8,142 nt of DNA from Lachnospiraceae bacterium. GTDB taxonomy: Bacteria; Bacillota; Clostridia; Lachnospirales; Lachnospiraceae. This document shows, piece by piece, positions 1-5,880 of the stretch. The stretch is from the NCBI GenBank assembly GCA_017412265.1, contig JAFPYK010000313.1, positions 1 to 8,142 of the forward strand, read 5' to 3'. Both the position numbers and the translations under genes were made by a program. Under the pieces are notes generated by a model. The model saw only the letters and a list, made by a program, of their open reading frames with translations. It made no database searches and was not told the DNA's origin. How positions within the stretch are numbered: position 1 is the stretch's first letter; every line of letters starts with the position of its first letter.

Positions 1-29
1 CATTTCTGAGCATAAAATCGTACTATACT

Positions 30-58
30 ATTATAGCCCAGCGGGTAAGGAGTGTCAA
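30..58 (-). promoter_or_regulatory. Perfect-consensus sigma-A promoter firing leftwards
   Basis: Read on the minus strand, TTGACA (58 to 53) is followed after exactly 17 nt by TATAAT (35 to 30). All twelve consensus bases match and the spacing is optimal. Transcription should start near position 23 and leave the window at its left edge, so the gene it serves is not visible. It is divergent from the ktrB promoter. The match is directly seen; activity is inferred. Confidence 0.7.
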
Positions 59-110
59 TTGATGCGAGGGGCAAGGAGGGGGGAAATGGACGGGTTTTTG
101 ATTCTGCTCT

Positions 111-143
111 TTGCTTTGACAGTGTTTTGTGGTAAAATAATAC
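111..143 (+). promoter_or_regulatory. Candidate promoter of the ktrB operon
   Basis: Two overlapping readings are possible. One is an extended -10 element, TG at 130-131 plus one base and TAAAAT at 133-138, with a poor -35 (TTGCTT, 111-116). The other is a perfect -35 TTGACA at 116-121 with a weak -10 TAATAC at 138-143, 16 nt downstream. Either would place the start of the RNA at about 145-150, leaving a leader of only some 20-25 nt before the ktrB start codon. Confidence 0.5.
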
Positions 144-155
144 GGAATAATGCCC

Positions 156-165
156 GGAGGAGGAG
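156..165 (+). promoter_or_regulatory. Ribosome binding site fixing the ktrB start
   Basis: GGAGGAGGAG ends 5 nt before the ATG at 171. An in-frame ATG at 150 lies upstream of this site and has no Shine-Dalgarno of its own, so 171 is preferred. Confidence 0.8.
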
Positions 166-170
166 TGCGC

Positions 171-1499
171 ATGGGACCGAAGAAGTGGAAATTGACATCT
201 GCACAGGTCATCATTTTGAGTTTCATTGTCATGATTATGACGGGAACTCTGTTGCTGCTGCTTCCGTTTGCGAAGAGGGGGCCGGGCGGCGCGACTTTTA
301 TGGAGGCGCTCTTTACGGCGACGTCGGCTTCGTGTGTGACGGGGCTGATCGTGCAGGATACTGCGACGTACTGGAGCGGGTTCGGCCAGGCAGTGATTCT
401 GCTGCTGATCCAGATCGGAGGCCTGGGTGTCGTGACGATGGCTCTGGCCATCTCGCTGGTGTCGGGCAAGAGGATCGGGCTGCGGGAGAGGAGCACGATG
501 CAGGAGGCGATTTCGGCGCCGAAGGTGGGCGGAATCGTGAAGCTGACGGGCTTTATCCTGAGGATGACGGCGGCGTTTGAGCTGGGCGGCATGGTGCTGC
601 TGCTTCCGGTGTTTATCCGGGATTTCGGCTTCCCGAAGGGAGTCTGGTACGCGATGTTCCATTCGATCTCTGCGTTCTGCAACGCGGGATTTGACCTGAT
701 GGGCGCGCGGGAGAAGTATTCTTCGCTGACGTCTTACGCGGGCAATCCGCTGGTGGTCCTGGTGGTGAGCGCGCTGGTTATCATCGGCGGTATCGGCTTC
801 ATGGTCTGGGAGGACGTGCGGACGAACCGGCTGCGGTTTAAGAGATACCGGATGCAGACGAAGGTGGTGCTGGTGACTTCGGCGCTTCTCCTGACGATTC
901 CGACGATTCTTTTCTTCCTGCTGGAGTACCGTGAGGGGAGCGTGGGCTCGCGCCTGCTGATGGCGTGGTTCCAGTCGATGACGGCCAGAACCGCGGGATT
1001 TAATACCGCGGACCTGACGCTGATGAGCCAGGCGGGCATGGCGGTGATGATCGTGCTGATGCTCGTGGGAGGCTCGCCGGGGTCGACGGCCGGCGGCATG
1101 AAGACGACGACGCTGGCAGTGCTTTTATCGAATATGCGGTCGGTGTTTCGCCGGCGCGAGGATACGCAGTTTTTCGGGCGCCGGATCGAGAAGGAGACGG
1201 TGCGCAACGCCGCGACGATCGCGACGATGTATGTGGTGCTTTTTGTGACGGGCGGCTGCCTGATCAGCCGGATTGAGGGCATACCTCTTCTGACCTGCCT
1301 GTATGAGACGGCTTCGGCGGTGGGCACGGTCGGTGTGACGCTCGGGATCACGCCTTCGCTGGGCACGGTGAGCCGGCTGATTATCGTGGTGCTGATGTAT
1401 ATGGGAAGAGTGGGCGGCCTGACACTGATCTACGCGACGGTCAGCTCGCAGCAGAGCAGCCTGTCGAAGTATCCTGTGGAGAAGATTACGGTGGGATAA
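171..1499 (+). CDS. ktrB: Potassium uptake protein, TrkH/KtrB family
   Basis: A 442-residue polytopic membrane protein that should form the K+-conducting (often Na+-dependent) pore of a Ktr system. The sequence shows the four-fold repeated membrane-pore loop-membrane plan of the family. The four filter loops are CVTGL at residues 55-59, CNAGF at 170-174, TAGFNT at 274-279 and GTVGVTLG at 385-392, each with its filter glycine. The flexible small-residue segment GGSPGSTAGG (300-309), which in KtrB forms the intramembrane gate, is intact, as is the family-typical GRVGGLTL (412-419). Length matches KtrB (about 440-450) better than TrkH (about 480). The start at 171 is chosen for its ribosome site. 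ktrA follows 33 nt later, so the two are an operon, with the order B then A rather than the A then B of Bacillus subtilis ktrAB. TrkH is the alternative name; pairing with a single-RCK KtrA-size partner favours KtrB. Confidence 0.95.
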   Translation: MGPKKWKLTSAQVIILSFIVMIMTGTLLLLLPFAKRGPGGATFMEALFTATSASCVTGLIVQDTATYWSGFGQAVILLLIQIGGLGVVTMALAISLVSGKRIGLRERSTMQEAISAPKVGGIVKLTGFILRMTAAFELGGMVLLLPVFIRDFGFPKGVWYAMFHSISAFCNAGFDLMGAREKYSSLTSYAGNPLVVLVVSALVIIGGIGFMVWEDVRTNRLRFKRYRMQTKVVLVTSALLLTIPTILFFLLEYREGSVGSRLLMAWFQSMTARTAGFNTADLTLMSQAGMAVMIVLMLVGGSPGSTAGGMKTTTLAVLLSNMRSVFRRREDTQFFGRRIEKETVRNAATIATMYVVLFVTGGCLISRIEGIPLLTCLYETASAVGTVGVTLGITPSLGTVSRLIIVVLMYMGRVGGLTLIYATVSSQQSSLSKYPVEKITVG

Positions 1500-1532
1500 T
1501 CCGGGCGGTGCCCGTAAGGATAAGGAGAAAGT

Positions 1533-2180
1533 ATGAAATCTATTTTGGTGATTGGCGTCGGCCATTTCGGCAGACATCTGATTCGCAAGTTAAATGAGCT
1601 CAATACCCAGGTGATGGCTGTGGATATAGATGAGGAGAGTGTCAACGCGGTGCTCTCTTATGTGGACAGCGCGCAGATCGGCGACTCCACGAATGTGGAG
1701 TTTCTCTCGCAGCTGGGCGTGTCGGATTTTGACGCGGTGATTGTGACCATCACGGATGATTTCCAGACGTCGCTGGAGACGGCTTCGCTGCTGAAGGACC
1801 TGGGGGCGCGGCATGTGGTTTCCCGCGCGTCTTCGGATATCCAGGAGAAGTTCCTGCTGCGCAACGGCGCGGACGAGGTGGTCTACCCGGAGAAGCAGCT
1901 GGCGGCCTGGACCTGCATCCGGTGCACGTCGGACCATGTGTTTGACTACATCGACCTGGGCGGGGAGCACTCGATCTTCGAGGTGAGTGTTCCGAACGAG
2001 TGGGTCGGCAGGAATGTGCTGCAGATCAACGTCCGGCAGCAGTACGGCATCAATATCCTGGGCGTGAGAAAGAACGGGATTCTGAATACGCTGATTAAGC
2101 CGGAGACGACGTTTGAGGCCGGGACGACGGTACTGGTGCTCGGCGCGGAGAAAACGATCACCAAGTATTTTAAGATCTGA
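1533..2180 (+). CDS. ktrA: Ktr potassium uptake regulatory subunit, RCK protein
   Basis: A 215-residue cytosolic protein that should form an octameric ring under KtrB and gate it by binding ATP/ADP. The N-terminal RCK_N Rossmann fold has the glycine motif GVGHFG at residues 8-13 and the ribose-binding acidic residue D31 at the end of beta-2 (VMAVDID, 28-33). The linker GADEVVYPEKQLA (112-124) is typical of the family. Residues about 135-215 match an RCK_C (TrkA-C) domain, which in KtrA of other Firmicutes binds cyclic di-AMP; whether this one does cannot be told here. One RCK unit and about 220 residues indicate KtrA rather than the double-length TrkA of enterobacteria. AAGGAG at 1522-1527 stands 5 nt from the ATG. 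Coupled to ktrB upstream, and only 11 nt from the next gene. Confidence 0.95.
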   Translation: MKSILVIGVGHFGRHLIRKLNELNTQVMAVDIDEESVNAVLSYVDSAQIGDSTNVEFLSQLGVSDFDAVIVTITDDFQTSLETASLLKDLGARHVVSRASSDIQEKFLLRNGADEVVYPEKQLAAWTCIRCTSDHVFDYIDLGGEHSIFEVSVPNEWVGRNVLQINVRQQYGINILGVRKNGILNTLIKPETTFEAGTTVLVLGAEKTITKYFKI

Positions 2181-2191
2181 GGAGTGATTGG

Positions 2192-3619
2192 ATGCAGAAA
2201 ATGAATCGGAGGATTCTGGGAAGTCTGCTCTGCCTGATGCTTGTCTGTATGTTTGTCCTGCCGGCGGGAAGCGCTGAGGTGCAGGCGGCGACATTTGCGG
2301 ACATTAATGATGATTCGGTCTGGGTCAACCAGAGCGCGAGCGGGCGCTGTACGCTGGCTTCGGCCGTGATGCTGATGCGGCGGTATGCGCTGCTGCGGGG
2401 GGATTCGGACTGGGCGGAGATCACGGAGGACGCGATCGAATCGGTGGCATGGCCGAGCGGAGGCCTGCAGTGGTCATTTGACTATACGACGTCCGGGGGT
2501 GTGATCCAGGTGCGGCACACGGGCCTGTCTTCCAATGACAAGCGTAAGCAGGAGCTGATCGAGCTGCTGCAGATTCATCCGGAGGGCGTGGTTCTCTACC
2601 GGAGCGGTGTGCACGCGGTGCTTCTGACGGATTATGACGCGGTCAATGATGAGTTCTATTGCTGCGATCCGTCGCAGGCGAGGCCGAAGGCGAGGATTCT
2701 TCTGACGGATTCTTATAAGGTGTCGGTGAGCAATGCGGCTTATATCTGGTACATCGCGTCACCGCGGGTGTCCGTGAGTGACTCGTACCGGCTGAGCTTT
2801 GAGGTGAACGGCGGCAGCGGCGGCCCGGAGGAGCAGGATTTTGTGCCGGGGACCGGCTCGAAGATCACGGATGAGGTGCCTTCGAGAACCGGATATACCT
2901 TCCGCGGATGGCTGGATGAGGATGAGATGGTCCTGTACCTGCCCGGGGATACGATCCCGGAGGACTGGACCAACCACGAGCTCAAGGCGCAGTGGGTGGT
3001 GACGGATGCGGCCGGCTGGAAGCAGAGCGGGTCTCGCTGGTGGTATCAGCGCGAGGACGGCTCTTATGTGAAGAATGCATGGATCAAGGATCACGGCGCG
3101 TGGTATCATTTTGACGCGAGCGGATATATGCAGACCGGCTGGATCAAGGCGGACGGAAACTGGTATTATCTGAGTTCGAGCGGTGCGATGGCGGTGTCTC
3201 GCTGGATCGGGAACTATTATGTGAAGGCGAACGGGGCGATGGCGGTCTCGGAGTGGGTCGACAATGACTGGTACTACGTGGATGAGAACGGCCTGTGGGT
3301 GCCGGGCAAGACGAAGTATACCGAGGGCTGGGTCCAGACGTCCGACGGCTGGTGGTACCGGTACGGGAACGGCTCTTATCCGAAGGATTGCTGGAAGAAG
3401 ATTGACGGAGCCTGGTATCATTTTGACGCGAAGGGATATATGCAGACCGGGTGGATTGAGATCGGGTCTGACTGGTATTACCTGAAGAAGAGCGGTAAGA
3501 TGGCTGCCTCGGAGTGGGTAGGCGAGTATTACCTGAAGGCCGACGGGCGCATGGCGGTTTCGGAATGGGTCGACGGCGGCAAGTATTATGTGGATGAGCA
3601 CGGCAGGTGGAAGCCGTGA
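2192..3619 (+). CDS. Secreted C39-like cysteine peptidase with InlB-type and cell-wall-binding repeats
   Basis: 475 residues, exported. Residues 1-32 are a signal peptide: basic start, hydrophobic core 9-24, likely cleavage after VQA (30-32). Residues about 40-190 resemble a papain-like C39-type domain (Peptidase_C39_2). Q47 and C53 have the papain Q-x5-C spacing, H141 lies in GVHAVLL and D159 in CCDPS, which supplies a full candidate triad and oxyanion Gln. Residues about 200-268 look like one InlB B-repeat (GYTFRGW, 234-240, ending KAQW). Residues 275-475 are GW/WYY cell-wall-binding-type repeats, arranged as two colinear copies 104 residues apart. There is no LPXTG, so attachment would be through the repeats. 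AGGAG at 2180-2184 is 7 nt from the ATG. It follows ktrA by 11 nt and precedes a terminator, so it should share the ktr transcript. The substrate is unknown: host or bacterial protein, or peptide cross-link. Confidence 0.85.
   Translation: MQKMNRRILGSLLCLMLVCMFVLPAGSAEVQAATFADINDDSVWVNQSASGRCTLASAVMLMRRYALLRGDSDWAEITEDAIESVAWPSGGLQWSFDYTTSGGVIQVRHTGLSSNDKRKQELIELLQIHPEGVVLYRSGVHAVLLTDYDAVNDEFYCCDPSQARPKARILLTDSYKVSVSNAAYIWYIASPRVSVSDSYRLSFEVNGGSGGPEEQDFVPGTGSKITDEVPSRTGYTFRGWLDEDEMVLYLPGDTIPEDWTNHELKAQWVVTDAAGWKQSGSRWWYQREDGSYVKNAWIKDHGAWYHFDASGYMQTGWIKADGNWYYLSSSGAMAVSRWIGNYYVKANGAMAVSEWVDNDWYYVDENGLWVPGKTKYTEGWVQTSDGWWYRYGNGSYPKDCWKKIDGAWYHFDAKGYMQTGWIEIGSDWYYLKKSGKMAASEWVGEYYLKADGRMAVSEWVDGGKYYVDEHGRWKP
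3014..3298 (+). repeat. Wall-binding repeat block, copy 1 of 2
   Basis: Encodes residues 275-369 of the C39-like protein. It aligns without gaps to the block at 3326-3610, at an offset of 312 nt (104 codons). By hand count about 59 of 95 residues are identical, the best stretch being AWYHFDA and GYMQTGWI. This is an internal duplication of a module of about 95 residues, itself built from GW/WYY repeats. Confidence 0.85.
3326..3610 (+). repeat. Wall-binding repeat block, copy 2 of 2
   Basis: Encodes residues 379-473, the second copy of the duplicated module, separated from copy 1 by a nine-residue hinge (residues 370-378, VPGKTKYTE). The same sub-repeat order is kept: WWY, AWYHFDA, GYMQTGW, WYYL, YYLKADG, AVSEWV, YYVDE. 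Confidence 0.85.
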
Positions 3620-3632
3620 GATATGTAAGGGG

Positions 3633-3668
3633 AAGCCCTGCAGGACGAGAGTCCTGCAGGGCTTTCTT
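3633..3668 (+). terminator. Rho-independent terminator of the ktrB-ktrA-peptidase operon
   Basis: AAGCCCTGCAGGAC (3633-3646) pairs perfectly with GTCCTGCAGGGCTT (3651-3664) around a GAGA loop, a 14-bp GC-rich stem. A short broken T tract (TTTCTT, 3663-3668) follows. It begins 14 nt after the peptidase stop codon. Confidence 0.85.
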
Positions 3669-3761
3669 GCTGTGGGGGGAAAGAGAGGAAGTGGCTGGGG
3701 GATGTATAGCCCCCGGGCCTGCCCCTGCAAACCGGTTTTTTTAAAACTTTCGAAAAGGGTA

Positions 3762-3790
3762 TTGACATGTGTGTACATACTGTATATACT
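3762..3790 (+). promoter_or_regulatory. Strong promoter of the gntR-ABC operon
   Basis: TTGACA (3762-3767), a 17-nt spacer and TATACT (3785-3790) match consensus at 11 of 12 positions. An A/T-rich tract at 3736-3758, including seven Ts followed by AAAA, lies directly upstream of the -35 and could act as an UP element. Transcription should start near 3797. Confidence 0.85.
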
Positions 3791-3803
3791 CGGTATATAC
3801 AGT
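3779..3803. promoter_or_regulatory. Palindromic operator, probable GntR binding site
   Basis: ACTGTATATAC (3779-3789), spacer TCG, GTATATACAGT (3793-3803): a perfect 11-bp inverted repeat. It covers the -10 box and the expected transcription start, so a bound dimer would block RNA polymerase. GntR proteins of the YtrA type commonly bind such A/T-rich palindromes in their own promoter. The repeat is seen; that this GntR binds it is inferred from position. Confidence 0.8.
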
Positions 3804-3817
3804 TGAGCATGAAGAAT

Positions 3818-3821
3818 GGAG
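3818..3821 (+). promoter_or_regulatory. Ribosome binding site fixing the gntR start
   Basis: GGAG lies 7 nt before the ATG at 3829. An upstream in-frame ATG at 3769 is inside the promoter, before the predicted RNA start, and cannot be used from that promoter. Confidence 0.7.
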
Positions 3822-3828
3822 CGCGCTT

Positions 3829-4227
3829 ATGTATCTATGGATTGAAAATCACAGCGGGACACCGATCTACGATCAGATCTGCCGGCAGATCCGGGACCAG
3901 ATCGTGAGCGGGGCGCTCGCGGCGGATGATCCGCTTCCTTCGATCCGGAGCCTGGCGAAGGATCTGAAGATCAGTGTGATTACGACAAAACGGGCCTATG
4001 AGGAGCTGGAGAAGGAAGGCTTCCTGTATACGGTTCCGGGAAAGGGCTGTTTTGTGGCCGGGCGGAATACGGATCTGATCCGCGAGAAGGCTTTGACTGA
4101 GGTCCGGGACGCCCTGCGAGAGGCGGTGCGCCTGGCGGGGCCGCCGCAGCTGAAGGAAGAGGAGCTGGTGCAGATGCTGCATGAAGCGTGGAATGAGGTG
4201 GATGATGATGAACGCGATCGAGTTTAA
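3829..4227 (+). CDS. GntR-family transcriptional regulator, YtrA subfamily
   Basis: 132 residues, the usual size for the short YtrA subfamily, which lacks the large ligand domain of FadR or HutC types. Residues about 12-76 form the winged helix: PIYDQICRQI opens it, LPSIRSLAKDL (36-46) is the first helix of the HTH, residues 49-64 are the recognition helix, and TVPGKGCFV (68-76) is the wing. Residues 83-123 are short helices suited to dimerisation. The start at 3829 follows from the promoter and ribosome site. Its stop lies 20 nt inside the ATPase gene, so translation is probably coupled. It most likely represses its own operon through the palindrome at 3779-3803. Similar gntR-ATPase-permease sets include ytrA-ytrBCDEF of Bacillus and pmtR-pmtABCD of Staphylococcus; the inducer here is not deducible. 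Confidence 0.9.
   Translation: MYLWIENHSGTPIYDQICRQIRDQIVSGALAADDPLPSIRSLAKDLKISVITTKRAYEELEKEGFLYTVPGKGCFVAGRNTDLIREKALTEVRDALREAVRLAGPPQLKEEELVQMLHEAWNEVDDDERDRV
4196..4201 (+). promoter_or_regulatory. Ribosome binding site fixing the ATPase start
   Basis: AGGTGG, inside the 3' end of gntR, is 6 nt from the ATG at 4208. Three ATG codons in a row (4202, 4205, 4208) follow it. The last has the best spacing, 4205 is possible, and the further in-frame ATG at 4181 lies upstream of the site. Confidence 0.65.
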
Positions 4228-5056
4228 GAATCTGACGAAGAGATATACGGGATTTGAGCTGGAGGATATTACTTTTGAGGTGCCGGAGGGCTGCATCGTC
4301 GGACTGGTCGGGCAGAACGGGGCCGGCAAGTCGACGACGATCCGGCTGCTGCTGGGGCTGACCCGGCCGGACGGAGGCGAGATCTCGCTTCTGGGGGAGC
4401 GTGACCGGGCGAGATGGGCTGATCTGCGCGAGGAGATCGGCGTCGTGCTGGATACGGTGGGCCTGCCTTCCAGCCTGAAGCTGGGACAGATTGAGAAGGT
4501 CATGAAGGGAATCTACCGGAACTGGGATGAGGCGATGTTCCGCCACTGTGTGGAGCTGCTCCGGATTCCTTCGGACAAGAAGTTTCATGAGATGTCAAAT
4601 GGCACGAAGATGAAGGTCGGGCTGGCCGTCGCATTTTCACATCATCCGAGGCTGCTGGTGCTGGATGAGGCGACGAACGGGCTGGATCCTGTGGCCAGGG
4701 AGGAGATCAATGACATGCTCCTGGAGTTTACCCGGGAGGAGAATCACTCGGTGCTGATCTCTTCGCACATCGTGTCGGACCTGGAGAAGATCTGCGACTA
4801 CGTGGCATTTCTGCATGAGGGGCGGCTGCTGCTGTGCGAGGAGAAGGATGTTCTGGCGCAGGAATATGTCGTGGTGCAGGGCGAGCCGGCGCAGATCGCG
4901 GCGCTCCCCGCGGAGAAGGTGCTTCACAGGGAGGATGGGCTGTACGGGTCTCACGCGGTGGTGCGGCGGGAGGCCGCGCCCGCGGGGATGCACATGCAGC
5001 CGGTCGGAATCGAGGAATTGTTTGTGATGATGTCGAAGGAGATGAAGAAACAATGA
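4208..5056 (+). CDS. ABC transporter ATP-binding protein
   Basis: 282 residues; a cytosolic ATPase that should power the permease encoded next. Motifs seen: Walker A GQNGAGKST (35-43), Walker B LLVLDEAT (149-156), D-loop NGLD (157-160) and switch histidine H187 in SSH. The signature segment is MSNGTKMKV (129-137) in place of the textbook LSGGQ. In the Q-loop region an aspartate (D82, VVLDTVG) stands where glutamine is usual; both departures are common in ATPases encoded beside YtrA-type regulators. Residues after about 215 form a short C-terminal extension of the kind seen in BcrA/YtrB-like exporters. It overlaps gntR by 20 nt and its TGA overlaps the permease ATG by 4 nt (ATGA), showing tight coupling. 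Export of, or resistance to, an antimicrobial is a reasonable guess from the family, not a demonstrated role. Confidence 0.93.
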   Translation: MNAIEFKNLTKRYTGFELEDITFEVPEGCIVGLVGQNGAGKSTTIRLLLGLTRPDGGEISLLGERDRARWADLREEIGVVLDTVGLPSSLKLGQIEKVMKGIYRNWDEAMFRHCVELLRIPSDKKFHEMSNGTKMKVGLAVAFSHHPRLLVLDEATNGLDPVAREEINDMLLEFTREENHSVLISSHIVSDLEKICDYVAFLHEGRLLLCEEKDVLAQEYVVVQGEPAQIAALPAEKVLHREDGLYGSHAVVRREAAPAGMHMQPVGIEELFVMMSKEMKKQ

Positions 5057-5673
5057 AGGGTTTGATCACGAAGGATATATATGTGACGATGTCTGCTTTC
5101 CGAAGCTTTTTCGTGTTCCTGCTGGTGTTTTTCGTGGTAGGCGTGGCTGTGCCCGGGACGGCGTTCTATGTGCCTTATCTCGCGGCAATTCCGGGCTCTC
5201 TGGCGTCGTCGATGATCGCGCTGGAGGAGAGGGAGAACTGGAACAGCTTTGCCGGGACGCTCCCGGTGAGCCGCAGGGAGCTCGTATCTGCGAAATATCT
5301 GTTTGCCATGATCATGGTTTCCGCCGGCGCGTTTCTGGCGACGCTCGTGAATGTCGTGCAGGCGCTTAGAACCGGCGCGGCAATCAATGTCATCCCGGTG
5401 TTTGTTCAGTGCTTCGCGCTCGGCCTGGTGCTCCCCTCGGTGAACCTGCCGATCAATTATGTATTCGGCACGGTGAAGACACGGTATGTGAGCATGTTCC
5501 TGATCATCATTATGATTGTGCTGGCCGTGAACAACAGCGATTCCCAGGCCGGCAATGTCATCGCGGTCTTCGATACGGTTCCTTTCTGGGCGATCTGCCT
5601 TGGGCTGGCCGTTTTGTTCGCGGCTTCCTGGCTGTTCAGCTGCTGGTTTGTTGAGAGGAAGGATATCGACTGA
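5053..5673 (+). CDS. ABC-2 type permease (ABC2_membrane_5-like)
   Basis: 206 residues, about six membrane segments (roughly 17-33, 36-56, 84-103, 113-132, 145-161, 177-198). Between the second and third lies EERENWNSFAGTLPVSRREL (58-77), followed by VSAKYL. This hydrophilic stretch with a conserved LPVSR core is typical of small permeases paired with GntR-linked ATPases. The start is the ATG that overlaps the ATPase stop; AAGGAG at 5036-5041 is 11 nt upstream, rather far, so translational coupling is likely to matter. A longer in-frame reading from 4834 is rejected because it lies inside the ATPase gene in another frame. Only one permease and one ATPase are present, so the exporter is presumably a homodimer of each. 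The substrate is unknown. Confidence 0.88.
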   Translation: MKGLITKDIYVTMSAFRSFFVFLLVFFVVGVAVPGTAFYVPYLAAIPGSLASSMIALEERENWNSFAGTLPVSRRELVSAKYLFAMIMVSAGAFLATLVNVVQALRTGAAINVIPVFVQCFALGLVLPSVNLPINYVFGTVKTRYVSMFLIIIMIVLAVNNSDSQAGNVIAVFDTVPFWAICLGLAVLFAASWLFSCWFVERKDID

Positions 5674-5706
5674 GCGGACCGCGGCAGTATCCGGAAATGA
5701 GTGCCT

Positions 5707-5749
5707 GCCCTCTGCGCAGCGGCTTCGGCCGGGGTGCAGAGGGCTTTCT
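5707..5749 (+). terminator. Two-tier Rho-independent terminator with UUCG loop
   Basis: Outer stem GCCCTCTGC (5707-5715) pairs with GCAGAGGGC (5736-5744). Inside it, CGGC-TTCG-GCCG (5720-5731) makes a second stem capped by a stable UUCG tetraloop, with small internal bulges between. A weak T tract (TTTCT, 5745-5749) follows. It lies 33 nt after the permease stop and closes the gntR-ABC operon. Confidence 0.8.
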
Positions 5750-5819
5750 GTATTCATGCGGGGAGGAGTGCATCAGGGAAAATGAAATTGTTAAGATCTA
5801 TAGAACCTGCAGCTTACAA

Positions 5820-5848
5820 TTGATTCTTGGAGGGCAGAGCGTTATAAT
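5820..5848 (+). promoter_or_regulatory. Promoter of the CHAP gene
   Basis: TTGATT (5820-5825), a 17-nt spacer and a perfect TATAAT (5843-5848). Transcription should start at about 5855, giving a leader of some 25 nt. The A/T-rich stretch 5780-5819 upstream may assist. Confidence 0.85.
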
Positions 5849-5868
5849 TGGTTCATCGAAAGAAAAAG

Positions 5869-5874
5869 AAGGGG
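5869..5874 (+). promoter_or_regulatory. Ribosome binding site of the CHAP gene
   Basis: AAGGGG lies 6 nt before the ATG at 5881 and 3 nt before the ATG at 5878; the spacing favours 5881. An in-frame ATG at 5847-5849 overlaps the -10 box and is excluded. Confidence 0.65.
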
Positions 5875-5880
5875 ACAATG

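Noticed and set aside
1..170. Cyclic di-AMP (ydaO/kimA-type) riboswitch before ktrB, as found before some Bacillus K+ transporters
   Set aside because: The predicted RNA starts at about 145-150, leaving only some 20-25 nt of leader; no room and no conserved helices.
59..580. Plus-strand reading frame of 173 residues with AAGGAG at 47-52 before an ATG at 62 and a hydrophobic N-terminus
   Set aside because: Most of it is the shifted frame of ktrB, the downstream part has no protein-like composition, and the apparent ribosome site lies in the spacer of the minus-strand promoter.
3695..3716. Hairpin CTGGGGG/CCCCCGG as a second terminator
   Set aside because: The stem has only five clean G-C pairs plus a wobble, and the T run at 3736-3742 is 20 nt too far away; the Ts fit better as an A/T-rich element upstream of the promoter.
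2759..3778. Long minus-strand reading frame of 339 residues
   Set aside because: It is the antisense of the repeat-coding gene in GC-rich DNA, crosses the terminator and promoter region, and has a Pro/His/Arg/Leu-rich composition typical of shadows.
3769..3828. Twenty-residue N-terminal extension of the GntR protein
   Set aside because: It begins between the -35 and -10 boxes, upstream of the expected RNA start, and the core family match starts at 3829.
4834..5052. N-terminal extension of the permease, 73 residues
   Set aside because: Gly/Ala/Arg-rich frame inside the ATPase gene; the ATGA overlap at 5053 gives a normal start for a permease of 206 residues.
5782..5823. Short frame of 13 codons (MKLLRSIEPAAYN) as a leader peptide
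   Set aside because: It ends in the -35 box of the CHAP promoter, upstream of the predicted RNA start, and has no good ribosome site.
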